Below the pieces are notes generated by a model. The model had not been told where the DNA came from and made no database searches. It saw nothing but the letters and a program-made list of their open reading frames with translations. A program made the translations under genes and the position numbers. Source: Lachnospiraceae bacterium UBA4260 (GTDB lineage Bacteria > Bacillota > Clostridia > Lachnospirales > Lachnospiraceae). From it: a stretch of DNA of 6,260 nt. Location of the stretch: assembly GCA_002395235.1 (NCBI GenBank), contig DGWK01000016.1, positions 14,422 to 20,681 of the forward strand, written 5' to 3'. Of this stretch, positions 1 through 5,661 are shown one piece after another. The stretch's first letter is position 1; each line of letters starts with the position of its first letter.

Positions 1-359
1 TAGCCGTGCACACACACCGCAAAGCGATGGTCTCCGCCCTTGACCGCCGACGGAATAAAGTTGGCGTGAATCCGCAGTCCGTCTTCCGCCCTCTCGTACC
101 AGTCCTTTCTGTCCGGGTGCGTGTTCATCCAACGGCGCCCCTGCATGTAGGGTCGCTCGCTCTCATCCTTGTCGTGGCTCTTGTCGCGCTTGACCGGCTT
201 CATGGAAAAATCGTAGAAATAGTTCGCTATCCCGACCAGCGATCCCACTGCGCCCCAGAGACTCGAACCCGCTAAAAATCCCGAAACTTTGCGCAGAAGA
301 GATATCTCCGCCTTTTGCCTCATCTCTTCCGGTATTATGGACTTATCCTTCTTACCCAT
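1..359 (-). CDS. Alpha/beta hydrolase, N-terminal part (runs off left edge)
   Basis: The frame is open from an ATG at 359 to the window edge, giving 119 complete residues. After a charged N-terminus (MGKKDKS), residues about 25-48 are hydrophobic and Gly/Ala-rich and end in aromatics (ANYFYDF). This looks like a single N-terminal membrane anchor, with the catalytic domain following a Lys/Asp/Glu-rich linker. Residues 77-119 resemble the start of an alpha/beta hydrolase fold of the COG1073 type seen in Firmicutes: a WMNTHPDRKDWYERAEDGLR segment, HANFIP, then a beta strand ending in VCVHG(Y), the usual oxyanion-hole region. The nucleophile Ser, Asp and His lie outside the window, so activity and substrate cannot be judged. 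A Shine-Dalgarno AAGGGAA at 367-373 sits 7 bases before the ATG. The gene starts 24 bases after the stop of the signalling protein on the same strand, so co-transcription is likely. The fold is fairly sure; the function is unknown. Confidence 0.8.
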   Translation of the reverse strand, partial: MGKKDKSIIPEEMRQKAEISLLRKVSGFLAGSSLWGAVGSLVGIANYFYDFSMKPVKRDKSHDKDESERPYMQGRRWMNTHPDRKDWYERAEDGLRIHANFIPSAVKGGDHRFAVCVHG

Positions 360-383
360 ATCTAAGTTCCCTTCACCTGCCCG

Positions 384-3104
384 TCACGGCAGTTTCATAC
401 AAACTGTGACCATGAACTCCGTGCCCTCGCCTCTGCGGCTGCGCACTCTGACATTTCCGCCCATGATGCTGACGATCTCCCTCGCAATATAAAGCCCTGC
501 GCGGAGCGGATCGTCCCTCTCATCTTTCATTTCAAACATACCCTGCATCAGGTCGCTGGCAATGCTGCTGCCGTTGTCCCTGATCGTAAAGTACATATAA
601 GCTCTGTTTCCCGAAGCCCTGTCCGCCCTGCATCCCAGGTTGATCACGCCGCCCTGCGGAGTCTGCTCGGCCGCGGTCTCCAGAAGGCTCACCAGCGCTC
701 TCTGCAGCTTTGCCTTGTCGCCGATCGCCTGGTCGGGCATCGACACGCTCTTCTTCAGCTCCAGCTTGATCCTCTTCTTCGCGCACACAGGCTCCTGAAG
801 AACCATGACATTCTCCAGGCACTCATCGATGGAGAAAAGTTCCTCCTTCAGAACCCGGTCGTCCGAAGCGGCCATCTCGACCAGATCATCCATGACCGTG
901 CTGGTCTTCACCGCCGCCACCTCGCGGTCGGTCTCCTCCTGATAACCGGCGTCTCGTCGCGCGGAATCCTCCCGTGGCAAAACAGTGCCTCTCCGCACAG
1001 ATTCCTCACGCTGCAAAACAGCGCCTCTCCTCGCAGGCTCCTCCCTGCGCACGGCTGTTTCGGGACGCAGTCCGCTGCTGAAAGGATTGCGGGACGCCTG
1101 ATTGACCGCGCCTCTCCGAATGATCGTGCCGTCCATGCTGCCGGACATGCCGTCCATCCAGCCGTCCTCGGTGTCTTCCGGCTCCCGGAGCGAGCCCGCA
1201 TTTAAACTGCCGACGAGTCCGCCCGCGGCTGAAGCCGCTGCCGAGACACCTGCACCCGCCATTGCTCCTGCACCTGCCGTTGCACCTGTGCCCGCTATGG
1301 CACCGGCGCTCGCAAGACCCGCCGCGGTGCCACCGCCCGCCACAGGTCTCTCCGCCGCTTCCGACGCCTTCTTCATGGCGTCGATCATATCCTGCATCTT
1401 CTTAACCGTGCCGCGCTGCTCGCGCTCGCGCAGCTCGCTGCTGCGCCGCTCCTGCTCCCGAATCTTCTCGGACTCGCGAAGCGCGTCCATCGTCTTCTGA
1501 AGTTCCTCTTCCAGACGCTGAATCTCTTTCTGCTTGCCGGCCAGTTCTTTATCGCAGTCCGCCGTCAGAAGATCGATGGTCTTCTGCATCTTGGCCAGTT
1601 CCGCCTCCTGCGCCCTGCGGTAGTTCTCGATCTGCTTCTCGAGCAGCTCCTCCTTCTCCGCGTAACCGCGCTGCAGTTCCTGCTCCCTGGCCTCATACTC
1701 CAGGCGCAGCTGCTTTTCGCGCACTTCAACAGAGCCCTTCTGCGAGCTCAGCACTTCATTCATTTTCACGCGGAAGGCCTCGATCTGCTCCTGCGTCTTG
1801 GCCTGCGCCTCCTCGATCTCCTTGCGGACCGTGGTCTGCGCCTCCTCGACCTGGAGCCGCGCCTTCTCCTGCGCCTCGCGGATCTCCACCCGCGCGCGCT
1901 CCTGCTGCATCTTGGAGGCCTGCTCTGCTTTGGCGATCTGCAGGTCCGTCGCCCTGCGGACTTCGTCCCTGTCTACGTAGAAGAGCATGCGCATGCTGCT
2001 CCCGCCGCGGCCGGGACTGCTGACCATGTAGACGTCCGTCCACCGCTTTGTGCCGTCCGCCTGCTCCATCTCGAACATTCCCAGGTAAGGGTCCGCCGAA
2101 ATCATATCCAGATGCGCTTCCGTCAGCCGCTTTCTCGTGATGCTCGTCATCTCCAGGCGATAGAAGGGATCTTTTGACACCTCTTCCGCGAATCCCGCCA
2201 TGCTCATGCCGAACTTCTCGGGGAACTGCCTGGTCACGTAGACCGGGCTCCAATTCCCGGGCTCCCCTGTCAAAACACAGAGCGCCCCCGGGATCCTCCC
2301 CAGAATCTCGGATGCTGTCGCGACGCGCTCCTGCATCTGGGCGTGAAGCTGGTTGAATCCCGTGGTTTCCTGGAATACGCAGTAGTATACGGTGTTGTCG
2401 CCTTCCTGATAGGCCGGCGCGCCGATCATTCGATACTGGAACCGGTTTCCGTCCCGCCTGAAGAAAGTCAGATTGACAGCCAGGTGACCGTTTGTCCCCT
2501 GGATCTCCTTGAGCCTGGACACTATTTTGTCCCGCTCTTCTTCGGAGACCATGAAGAAAGGATCCCGCTCCATCTGTTTCTGGAACTGGTCCTCCTTGTA
2601 GTGGAGTTTCTTCCAGAAATACTCATTGTAAAAGAGCGTCTTGGGACCCTCGTCCTTCATATATGCAAAGATCAGCACGCCGCACGGCAGGTTCTCGGTG
2701 AATTCCCTGATCTGCTCCATTCCTCCGACGCCCTGTTTCTCGGACATATGAAGAAATGTGATCTCAAAGTGCTGCCCGCGCTTACAGATCGCCATGCTGC
2801 AGCGAAGATAGACGGCCTTCTCCTCCTCCTTGGGCACGAGGTTGATCTCGTATGCTACCGTCGAAATATCAGCGGCACTGGGTGAACTCTTGATCGAGAC
2901 AATGTCCACGTAATACCGCTCCGGCTTCGCTGTCATCTCCTCCTGCAGGAAATCCCTGATCTCCTTGGCGGAGAGGAAATGGTACATCTGCCCCGGCGTG
3001 ATCCAGACGACGTCGTAGGCCAGGTCTTCCAGGCACAGTTCCGGATCTCTGCTGCTGAAAAAGCTATTTAAAAAGTTTTTACCAAAATCAATAGGAGTCT
3101 GCAT
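384..3104 (-). CDS. Soluble NTF2-like/PAS/coiled-coil protein with degenerate histidine-kinase ATPase domain
   Basis: 906 residues, no signal peptide and no clear membrane helix. Residues 1-122 look like an NTF2/SnoaL-like domain (FLNSFFSSRDPELCLEDL, then DVVWI). Residues about 127-255 and 259-380 look like two PAS-type sensory domains; the first contains FFRRDGNRFQYR and the second EQADGTKRWTDVYM. Residues 383-586 form a long charged coiled coil, 589-637 are almost all Gly/Ala, and 687-722 are three Arg-rich 12-residue repeats. Residues about 752-905 match a HATPase_c fold in order (LLETAAEQTPQGG, IRDNGSSI, RAGLYIAREIV, GEGTEFMVTV). The kinase signature is eroded: N-box Asn positions are S806 and T810, the second G1 Gly is S847, and the G2 box keeps one Gly. 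There is no His after residue 331, so no H-box. It is probably a cytoplasmic sensor or scaffold and not an active His kinase; the signal is unknown. The ATG at 3104 is chosen because the NTF2-like domain begins at once; no Shine-Dalgarno site precedes it. Confidence 0.88.
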   Translation of the reverse strand: MQTPIDFGKNFLNSFFSSRDPELCLEDLAYDVVWITPGQMYHFLSAKEIRDFLQEEMTAKPERYYVDIVSIKSSPSAADISTVAYEINLVPKEEEKAVYLRCSMAICKRGQHFEITFLHMSEKQGVGGMEQIREFTENLPCGVLIFAYMKDEGPKTLFYNEYFWKKLHYKEDQFQKQMERDPFFMVSEEERDKIVSRLKEIQGTNGHLAVNLTFFRRDGNRFQYRMIGAPAYQEGDNTVYYCVFQETTGFNQLHAQMQERVATASEILGRIPGALCVLTGEPGNWSPVYVTRQFPEKFGMSMAGFAEEVSKDPFYRLEMTSITRKRLTEAHLDMISADPYLGMFEMEQADGTKRWTDVYMVSSPGRGGSSMRMLFYVDRDEVRRATDLQIAKAEQASKMQQERARVEIREAQEKARLQVEEAQTTVRKEIEEAQAKTQEQIEAFRVKMNEVLSSQKGSVEVREKQLRLEYEAREQELQRGYAEKEELLEKQIENYRRAQEAELAKMQKTIDLLTADCDKELAGKQKEIQRLEEELQKTMDALRESEKIREQERRSSELREREQRGTVKKMQDMIDAMKKASEAAERPVAGGGTAAGLASAGAIAGTGATAGAGAMAGAGVSAAASAAGGLVGSLNAGSLREPEDTEDGWMDGMSGSMDGTIIRRGAVNQASRNPFSSGLRPETAVRREEPARRGAVLQREESVRRGTVLPREDSARRDAGYQEETDREVAAVKTSTVMDDLVEMAASDDRVLKEELFSIDECLENVMVLQEPVCAKKRIKLELKKSVSMPDQAIGDKAKLQRALVSLLETAAEQTPQGGVINLGCRADRASGNRAYMYFTIRDNGSSIASDLMQGMFEMKDERDDPLRAGLYIAREIVSIMGGNVRVRSRRGEGTEFMVTVCMKLP
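939..1046 (-). repeat. Three 36-bp tandem repeats encoding Arg-rich 12-residue units
   Basis: Within the signalling protein, residues 687-698, 699-710 and 711-722 repeat as REEPARRGAVLQ, REESVRRGTVLP and REDSARRDAGYQ. The pattern is R-E-[ED]-x-x-R-R-x-x-x-x-x. A related RRGAV also occurs at residues 663-667. The segment is a low-complexity, charge-alternating linker just before the ATPase-like domain. Two units carry Ser in the pattern REES/REDS followed by Arg residues, but modification is speculation. Confidence 0.8.
1233..1304 (-). repeat. 18-bp repeats encoding Gly/Ala hexapeptides (GxxxG zipper-like)
   Basis: Residues 601-624 of the signalling protein read as hexads GAIAGT, GATAGA, GAMAGA and a diverged GVSAAA. 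They lie inside a longer Gly/Ala-rich tract spanning residues 589-637 (DNA 1194-1340). Each of the first three hexads has a GxxxG spacing. The tract separates the coiled coil from the Arg-rich linker. It could be a flexible spacer or a weakly hydrophobic packing or membrane-associating segment; the sequence alone does not decide. Confidence 0.7.
1749..1913 (-). repeat. 33-bp repeats encoding five 11-residue (hendecad) coiled-coil units
   Basis: Residues 398-452 of the signalling protein align as five 11-residue units: KMQQERARVEI, REAQEKARLQV, EEAQTTVRKEI, EEAQAKTQEQI and EAFRVKMNEVL. Units 2-4 share EAQ at positions 2-4, and all five end in I, V or L. The 11-residue period differs from the heptad of ordinary left-handed coils. 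The coiled coil continues to about residue 586 with less regular periodicity. Confidence 0.7.
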
Positions 3105-3110
3105 ATGACC

Positions 3111-3141
3111 ATTATATCAAACTACATCCCCTTCGGGACAA
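3111..3141 (-). promoter_or_regulatory. Extended -10 promoter of the signalling protein gene; predicted leaderless start
   Basis: On the minus strand a perfect TATAAT occupies 3116-3111 and is preceded by TGA (3119-3117), giving an extended -10 element TGnTATAAT. A weak -35 match TTGTCC lies at 3141-3136 with a long 19-base spacer, which an extended -10 can tolerate. Six bases after the -10 comes the A of the ATG at 3104, which is where transcription should begin. No Shine-Dalgarno site lies in the bases before the ATG; the nearest purine run (GAAGGGG) is over 20 bases away. Confidence 0.6.
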
Positions 3142-3164
3142 AAAGATGTCGGAAAAAGTCTCCC

Positions 3165-3181
3165 GCGCAGTCCGCCTGCGC
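3165..3181. repeat. Short GC-rich inverted repeat in the divergent spacer
   Basis: GCGCAG (3165-3170) and CTGCGC (3176-3181) form a perfect 6-bp stem with a 5-base loop. No T-run follows directly on either strand. It lies upstream of the -35 region of the signalling protein promoter, so it could be an operator-like site or chance in GC-rich DNA. Confidence 0.3.
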
Positions 3182-3245
3182 AGTATTTGGGACTAGGGGT
3201 GCCGGATCGTTACCTCTTTTTGCCTGTTTTTAGCGAGAAGGTCGG

Positions 3246-3274
3246 TTGACGAATCGGCCGCCTCATTAGAAAAT
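3246..3274 (+). promoter_or_regulatory. rlmH: Candidate promoter of rlmH
   Basis: TTGACG at 3246-3251 matches the -35 consensus in five of six bases. With a 17-base spacer the -10 position reads GAAAAT (3269-3274), four of six. A transcript starting near 3281 would have a leader of about 30 bases carrying the AAAGGAG Shine-Dalgarno at 3299-3305. Confidence 0.4.
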
Positions 3275-3310
3275 GGTCTGGACGACACCTCCGCACAGAA
3301 AGGAGATCCC

Positions 3311-3784
3311 ATGATCCGAATCCTTTGCATCGGCAAAATGAAGGACAAAGCCCTCCACATGCTCGAAGAAGAATACACAAAGCGCCTGAGCGCTTTTGCC
3401 AAAATAGAAATCCTCGAAGTTCGCGACGAGCCCAACGACCGCATCGAGCGCGAAAAAGAGGCCGCTCTGGCCAAGGAAAAAGAGGGCGAGCGCGCCCTGG
3501 CCCAGATCAGGGACGGCGATTTCGTCATCCTGCTCGACCTGCACGGCTCTCACTGGGACAGCGAGACCTTCGCCGAGAAGCTGGGCAGCTGGCAGATGGC
3601 TTCGAGCAATCTGACTTTTGTCATCGCAGGGTCCCTGGGACCTTCGCCGGCCCTTACGGCGCGCGCCAACGTCCGCTGGAAGCTCTCCGACCTGACATTC
3701 ACTCACCTCATGACGCGCGTGCTGGTCCTGGAGCAGATCTACCGCGCCTTCATGATCCTGAACGGGAGAAAATATCACAAGTGA
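3311..3784 (+). CDS. rlmH: 23S rRNA (pseudouridine(1915)-N3)-methyltransferase RlmH
   Basis: RlmH is a small SPOUT-class enzyme that uses S-adenosylmethionine to methylate N3 of pseudouridine 1915 in helix 69 of 23S rRNA on assembled ribosomes. The 157-residue length fits the family (about 155-160). Family landmarks are in order: MIRILCIGKMKDKAL at the N-terminus, FVILLDLHGSHWDSETFA (71-88), the knot loop FVIAGSLGPS (103-112), and LTFTHLMTRVLVLEQIYRAF (128-147), ending in the conserved YHK. The knot and C-terminus carry the cofactor and substrate sites. A strong AAAGGAG at 3299-3305, 5 bases before the ATG, supports the start. The gene diverges from the signalling protein gene and appears to be a single-gene unit, as nothing follows on the same strand for over 1.8 kb. 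Nothing is missing or broken. Identification is firm. Confidence 0.97.
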   Translation: MIRILCIGKMKDKALHMLEEEYTKRLSAFAKIEILEVRDEPNDRIEREKEAALAKEKEGERALAQIRDGDFVILLDLHGSHWDSETFAEKLGSWQMASSNLTFVIAGSLGPSPALTARANVRWKLSDLTFTHLMTRVLVLEQIYRAFMILNGRKYHK

Positions 3785-3817
3785 CAGCAGGCGGATCAGG
3801 CGGGGATAAGTCTCGCG

Positions 3818-3849
3818 GGGCGAGCCGCCGCGCCGCATGCGGGCTGCCC
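3818..3849 (+). other. GC-rich imperfect hairpin after rlmH
   Basis: GGGC-(G)-AGCC at 3818-3826 can pair with GGCTGCCC at 3842-3849, an 8-bp stem with one bulged G. The loop contains the palindrome CCGCATGCGG's left part (3833-3842), so alternative folds compete. It lies about 35 bases after the rlmH stop. What follows is only pyrimidine-rich (CCTTCCTTTCC), without a real T-run, so a terminator role is weak. Confidence 0.25.
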
Positions 3850-4055
3850 TTCGCAGCGCCTTCCTTTCCGCGCCGCGTGCGCATTGTTGAACTCAGTGTG
3901 GCTCATTTCACATTTTGTTCACAGGAAATCCGCGATTTGAACATAATTTCCTTTTATTATTACATCATCGACAGGGGCACAAGGAAATGAACTCCCCCTC
4001 AATCAGTTTCTTCCCTGCCGAGACGTATTGTTTATCATTTTCCCCCCTTTAAGAG

Positions 4056-4109
4056 AAGAGCCCTTCAGAATGGATACCGCATGGCCGGTGCTCATTCTGA
4101 AGGGCTCTT
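4056..4109. terminator. 17-bp perfect hairpin, probable shared terminator of convergent genes
   Basis: AAGAGCCCTTCAGAATG (4056-4072) is exactly complementary to CATTCTGAAGGGCTCTT (4093-4109). The 20-base loop can form an inner 4-bp stem, ACCG/CGGT (4076-4079 with 4086-4089). On the plus strand the stem runs into a T-rich tail, TCCCTTTTGTCTTTATT. On the minus strand it is followed by CTCTTAAAGG, a poorer tail. It sits 80 bases past the end of the oxidoreductase gene and 271 bases past rlmH, in convergent orientation, which suits a bidirectional terminator that acts better in the plus direction. Confidence 0.75.
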
Positions 4110-4140
4110 TCCCTTTTGTCTTTATTCGGGTTATCTGTCA

Positions 4141-4168
4141 ATTGTCAGCGGCGGGAAAAACTGACAAT
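4141..4168. repeat. 8-bp inverted repeat downstream of the oxidoreductase gene
   Basis: ATTGTCAG (4141-4148) and CTGACAAT (4161-4168) are exact inverted copies around a 12-base spacer. No T-run follows in either direction. Additional TGTCA words flank both arms (4136-4140 and 4168-4172). It lies 21 bases past the oxidoreductase stop in its direction of transcription, so it may be a 3' stabilising hairpin of that mRNA or a protein-binding site. Confidence 0.5.
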
Positions 4169-4172
4169 GTCA

Positions 4173-4198
4173 AATCTCACTTATTAATCTCACTTATT
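4173..4198. repeat. Exact 13-bp tandem duplication over a stop codon
   Basis: AATCTCACTTATT occurs twice head to tail (4173-4185 and 4186-4198). In the minus-strand reading the unit is AATAAGTGAGATT. The copy at 4186-4198 contains the last two codons (Asn-Lys) and the TGA stop of the oxidoreductase gene; the other copy lies just after it. The duplication therefore leaves the protein unchanged and adds in-frame TAA stops directly behind TGA. Confidence 0.85.
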
Positions 4199-5425
4199 TC
4201 CGAACTTCTCCTGCATATAAGCGTCCATGTTGTCGGCGATCTGCTTGGCTGCCGCGACAGCCGCCACAACGGTCTTGGCGCCGGTCACGACGTCGCCGGA
4301 AGCGAAGACGCCGTCCATGGTGGTCTCGCCCTGCTCGTCGATCTGCAGGTTTCCGCGCTGGTTCAGGTGCAGCTCGTGATCTCTGCTGACAAGTCTGTCG
4401 CGGGGAACCTGGGAGATGGCGATCATGACACTGTCAGCTTCCACAAGCTGGTCCGTGGAATGATCGTCCACAGCCTTCCCTGTCTCCGGATCCTCCACTC
4501 TGTCGCAGAAGACCGCGCCTTCGTCCACAATGCGGACAATGTTCTTATTAAACTCAAAGTGGACGCCGTCAAGCACGGCATAATTGTATTCGTTCTCAGA
4601 CGCCGCCACCTTGTCGCCCCGCACATAGACGGTGACGTCTCTGGCTCCGTGGCGAATGGCGGTGCGCGCCACGTCCATGGCTGCGTTGCCCGCGCCTATG
4701 ATCGCTACTTTGTCACCGAGCTCGTAGACATCGGGGTTGTTCAGATAGTTGATCGCATAGAAAACATGGCCGAAAGTCTCACCGGGCACGCCCAGCTTGC
4801 GCGGCTTCCAGGCGCCGGTTCCGACAAAGACGCTGCGATAGCCGTCGTCGAACAGATCCTGTATACTCGTGGATCCGCCCAGCTCGAAGTTGGGACGGAA
4901 CATGATACCCATATCGCGCATTCTGCGATAATAGCGGTCCAAAATAGACTTGGGCAGACGGAACTCCGGAATGCCGTAGCGGAGAATGCCGCCGATCTTC
5001 TCGCGGGTCTCGAATACGGTCACCTTGTAGCCGCGGCGGGCCAGAATGATGGCGATCGTGATTCCTGCGGGGCCTGCGCCGATTACGCCCACCTTCATGC
5101 CGTTCGCGGGCGCGCAGCTCAGATCCAGCCTCTCGAAGCAGGAGTCCGAAATATAGTTCTCAATAGAAGAAAAGTGAACCGGCTCGCCCTTGATCCCGCG
5201 CACGCAGTGCCCTTCGCACTGGTTCTCGTGGTTGCATACCAGGGAGCAGACCACAGAAAGCGGATTGTTCTCAAAAAGTATCTCTGCGGCTTCCATCATC
5301 TTGTTCTCTTTGAACAGGCGGATGACTTCCGGAATATTTGTCTGAATGGGACATCCCTGCATACGGCAGCGGGGATTCTTACACTGCAGACAGCGGTTAG
5401 CTTCAGTAATTACATGTACAGGCAT
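4190..5425 (-). CDS. NAD(P)-dependent Fe-S flavoprotein oxidoreductase, GltD/PreT family
   Basis: 411 residues. The family moves electrons between NAD(P)H, FAD and Fe-S clusters. Members include the glutamate synthase small subunit (GltD), the dihydropyrimidine dehydrogenase subunit PreT and ferredoxin:NADP oxidoreductase subunits. Two N-terminal Cys groups (C12, C15, C20, C25 and C60, C64, C70, C74) fit the two [4Fe-4S] sites of this family. The FAD Rossmann motif is VIGAGPAG (114-121) with acidic E139. The NAD(P) motif is IIGAGNAAM (242-250), followed by VYVRGDKVAASENEY. The C-terminal FAD contact is ASGDVVTGAKTVV (375-387). The length is close to PreT (about 412) and shorter than many GltD proteins. 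No glutamate synthase large subunit or PreA partner is adjacent, so substrate and partner remain open. A strong GGGAGGT at 5437-5431 sits 5 bases before the ATG. The family is sure; the specific enzyme name is not. Confidence 0.93.
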   Translation of the reverse strand: MPVHVITEANRCLQCKNPRCRMQGCPIQTNIPEVIRLFKENKMMEAAEILFENNPLSVVCSLVCNHENQCEGHCVRGIKGEPVHFSSIENYISDSCFERLDLSCAPANGMKVGVIGAGPAGITIAIILARRGYKVTVFETREKIGGILRYGIPEFRLPKSILDRYYRRMRDMGIMFRPNFELGGSTSIQDLFDDGYRSVFVGTGAWKPRKLGVPGETFGHVFYAINYLNNPDVYELGDKVAIIGAGNAAMDVARTAIRHGARDVTVYVRGDKVAASENEYNYAVLDGVHFEFNKNIVRIVDEGAVFCDRVEDPETGKAVDDHSTDQLVEADSVMIAISQVPRDRLVSRDHELHLNQRGNLQIDEQGETTMDGVFASGDVVTGAKTVVAAVAAAKQIADNMDAYMQEKFGNK

Positions 5426-5466
5426 ATCTTACCTCCCTCGTATTTTGTAAACACCTCTTAGTAATC

Positions 5467-5495
5467 AGTATCGCACGTCCGCCGACATTTATTAA
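5467..5495 (-). promoter_or_regulatory. Candidate promoter of the oxidoreductase gene
   Basis: On the minus strand TTAATA (5495-5490) and GATACT (5472-5467) are separated by 17 bases and each match four of six consensus bases. TGC directly before GATACT supplies an extended -10 TG. The transcript would start near 5460 with a leader of about 35 bases containing the Shine-Dalgarno site. Confidence 0.35.
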
Positions 5496-5570
5496 TACCT
5501 CAAACCTTTATATTTATGGACTTTTCAGACTATTTTACATCCGAAATTGTACACATTCAGATCCAATTCG

Positions 5571-5598
5571 TTTATGGCAAAACATAGAGAATTATGAT
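5571..5598 (+). promoter_or_regulatory. Weak candidate promoter of the dipeptidase gene
   Basis: TATGAT at 5593-5598 matches the -10 consensus in five of six bases. Upstream, TTTATG (5571-5576, 16-base spacer) is only a poor -35 match. The region between the two divergent genes is AT-rich up to about 5610, which suits promoters, but no element is decisive and activator dependence is possible. Confidence 0.28.
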
Positions 5599-5650
5599 AG
5601 GGTTGTAAAGGCAGTTTTGGCTGTGCAACACAAGAAGTGCCGTGCGCACC

Positions 5651-5654
5651 GGAG
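5651..5654 (+). promoter_or_regulatory. Shine-Dalgarno that fixes the dipeptidase start
   Basis: GGAG sits 7 bases before the ATG at 5662. The frame stays open upstream with no ATG for over 100 bases, so this site decides the start. A competing ATG at 5657 is in another frame that stops after a few codons. Confidence 0.65.
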
Positions 5655-5661
5655 TAATGAA

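Larger units (their letters stand above)
3785..4189. other. 405-base convergent gene-free region
   Basis: No credible gene is seen between the stop of rlmH and the stop of the convergent oxidoreductase gene. The first 110 bases are very GC-rich and structured. Bases 3900-4050 turn AT-rich, with an AGGAAAT/ATTTCCT pairing (3923-3929 with 3946-3952) followed by TTTATTATT that could be a weak terminator. The rest holds a strong hairpin, an inverted repeat and a tandem duplication, listed separately. A 21-codon frame starting at an ATG near 3987 has no family resemblance and its purine run touches the ATG, so it is not called. Confidence 0.6.

Noticed and set aside
6..275. An 89-codon plus-strand frame at the left edge
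   Set aside because: It is antisense to the hydrolase N-terminus, which has a start, Shine-Dalgarno site and fold motifs.
1194..1340. Repeats considered as a CRISPR-like or satellite array
   Set aside because: The 18-bp periodicity is in frame and encodes GAxAGx hexapeptides; there are no unique spacers.
1102..1500. Ala/Pro/Ser-rich plus-strand frame over the Gly/Ala tract
   Set aside because: It is the complement of the repetitive Gly/Ala and coiled-coil codons of the signalling gene, with no independent signals.
3125..3140. CCCTTCGGGA-type small hairpin near the -35 region
   Set aside because: Only about three to four base pairs; too weak to support as a regulatory structure.
3325..3990. 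A 221-codon frame overlapping rlmH in another frame
   Set aside because: Arg/Pro/Gly/His-rich composition typical of a frame-shifted reading of a GC-rich gene; rlmH in the correct frame has all family motifs.
3987..4052. A 21-codon small frame (ATG after AAGGAA) between the convergent genes
   Set aside because: The purine run abuts the ATG without proper spacing, and the peptide has no recognisable features.
4028..5461. A 477-codon open frame on the plus strand, antisense to the whole oxidoreductase gene
   Set aside because: It shows no recognisable domain, no good ribosome binding site, and its content mirrors the opposite strand's GC-rich codons; the minus-strand protein has full family motifs. 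It is a shadow frame.
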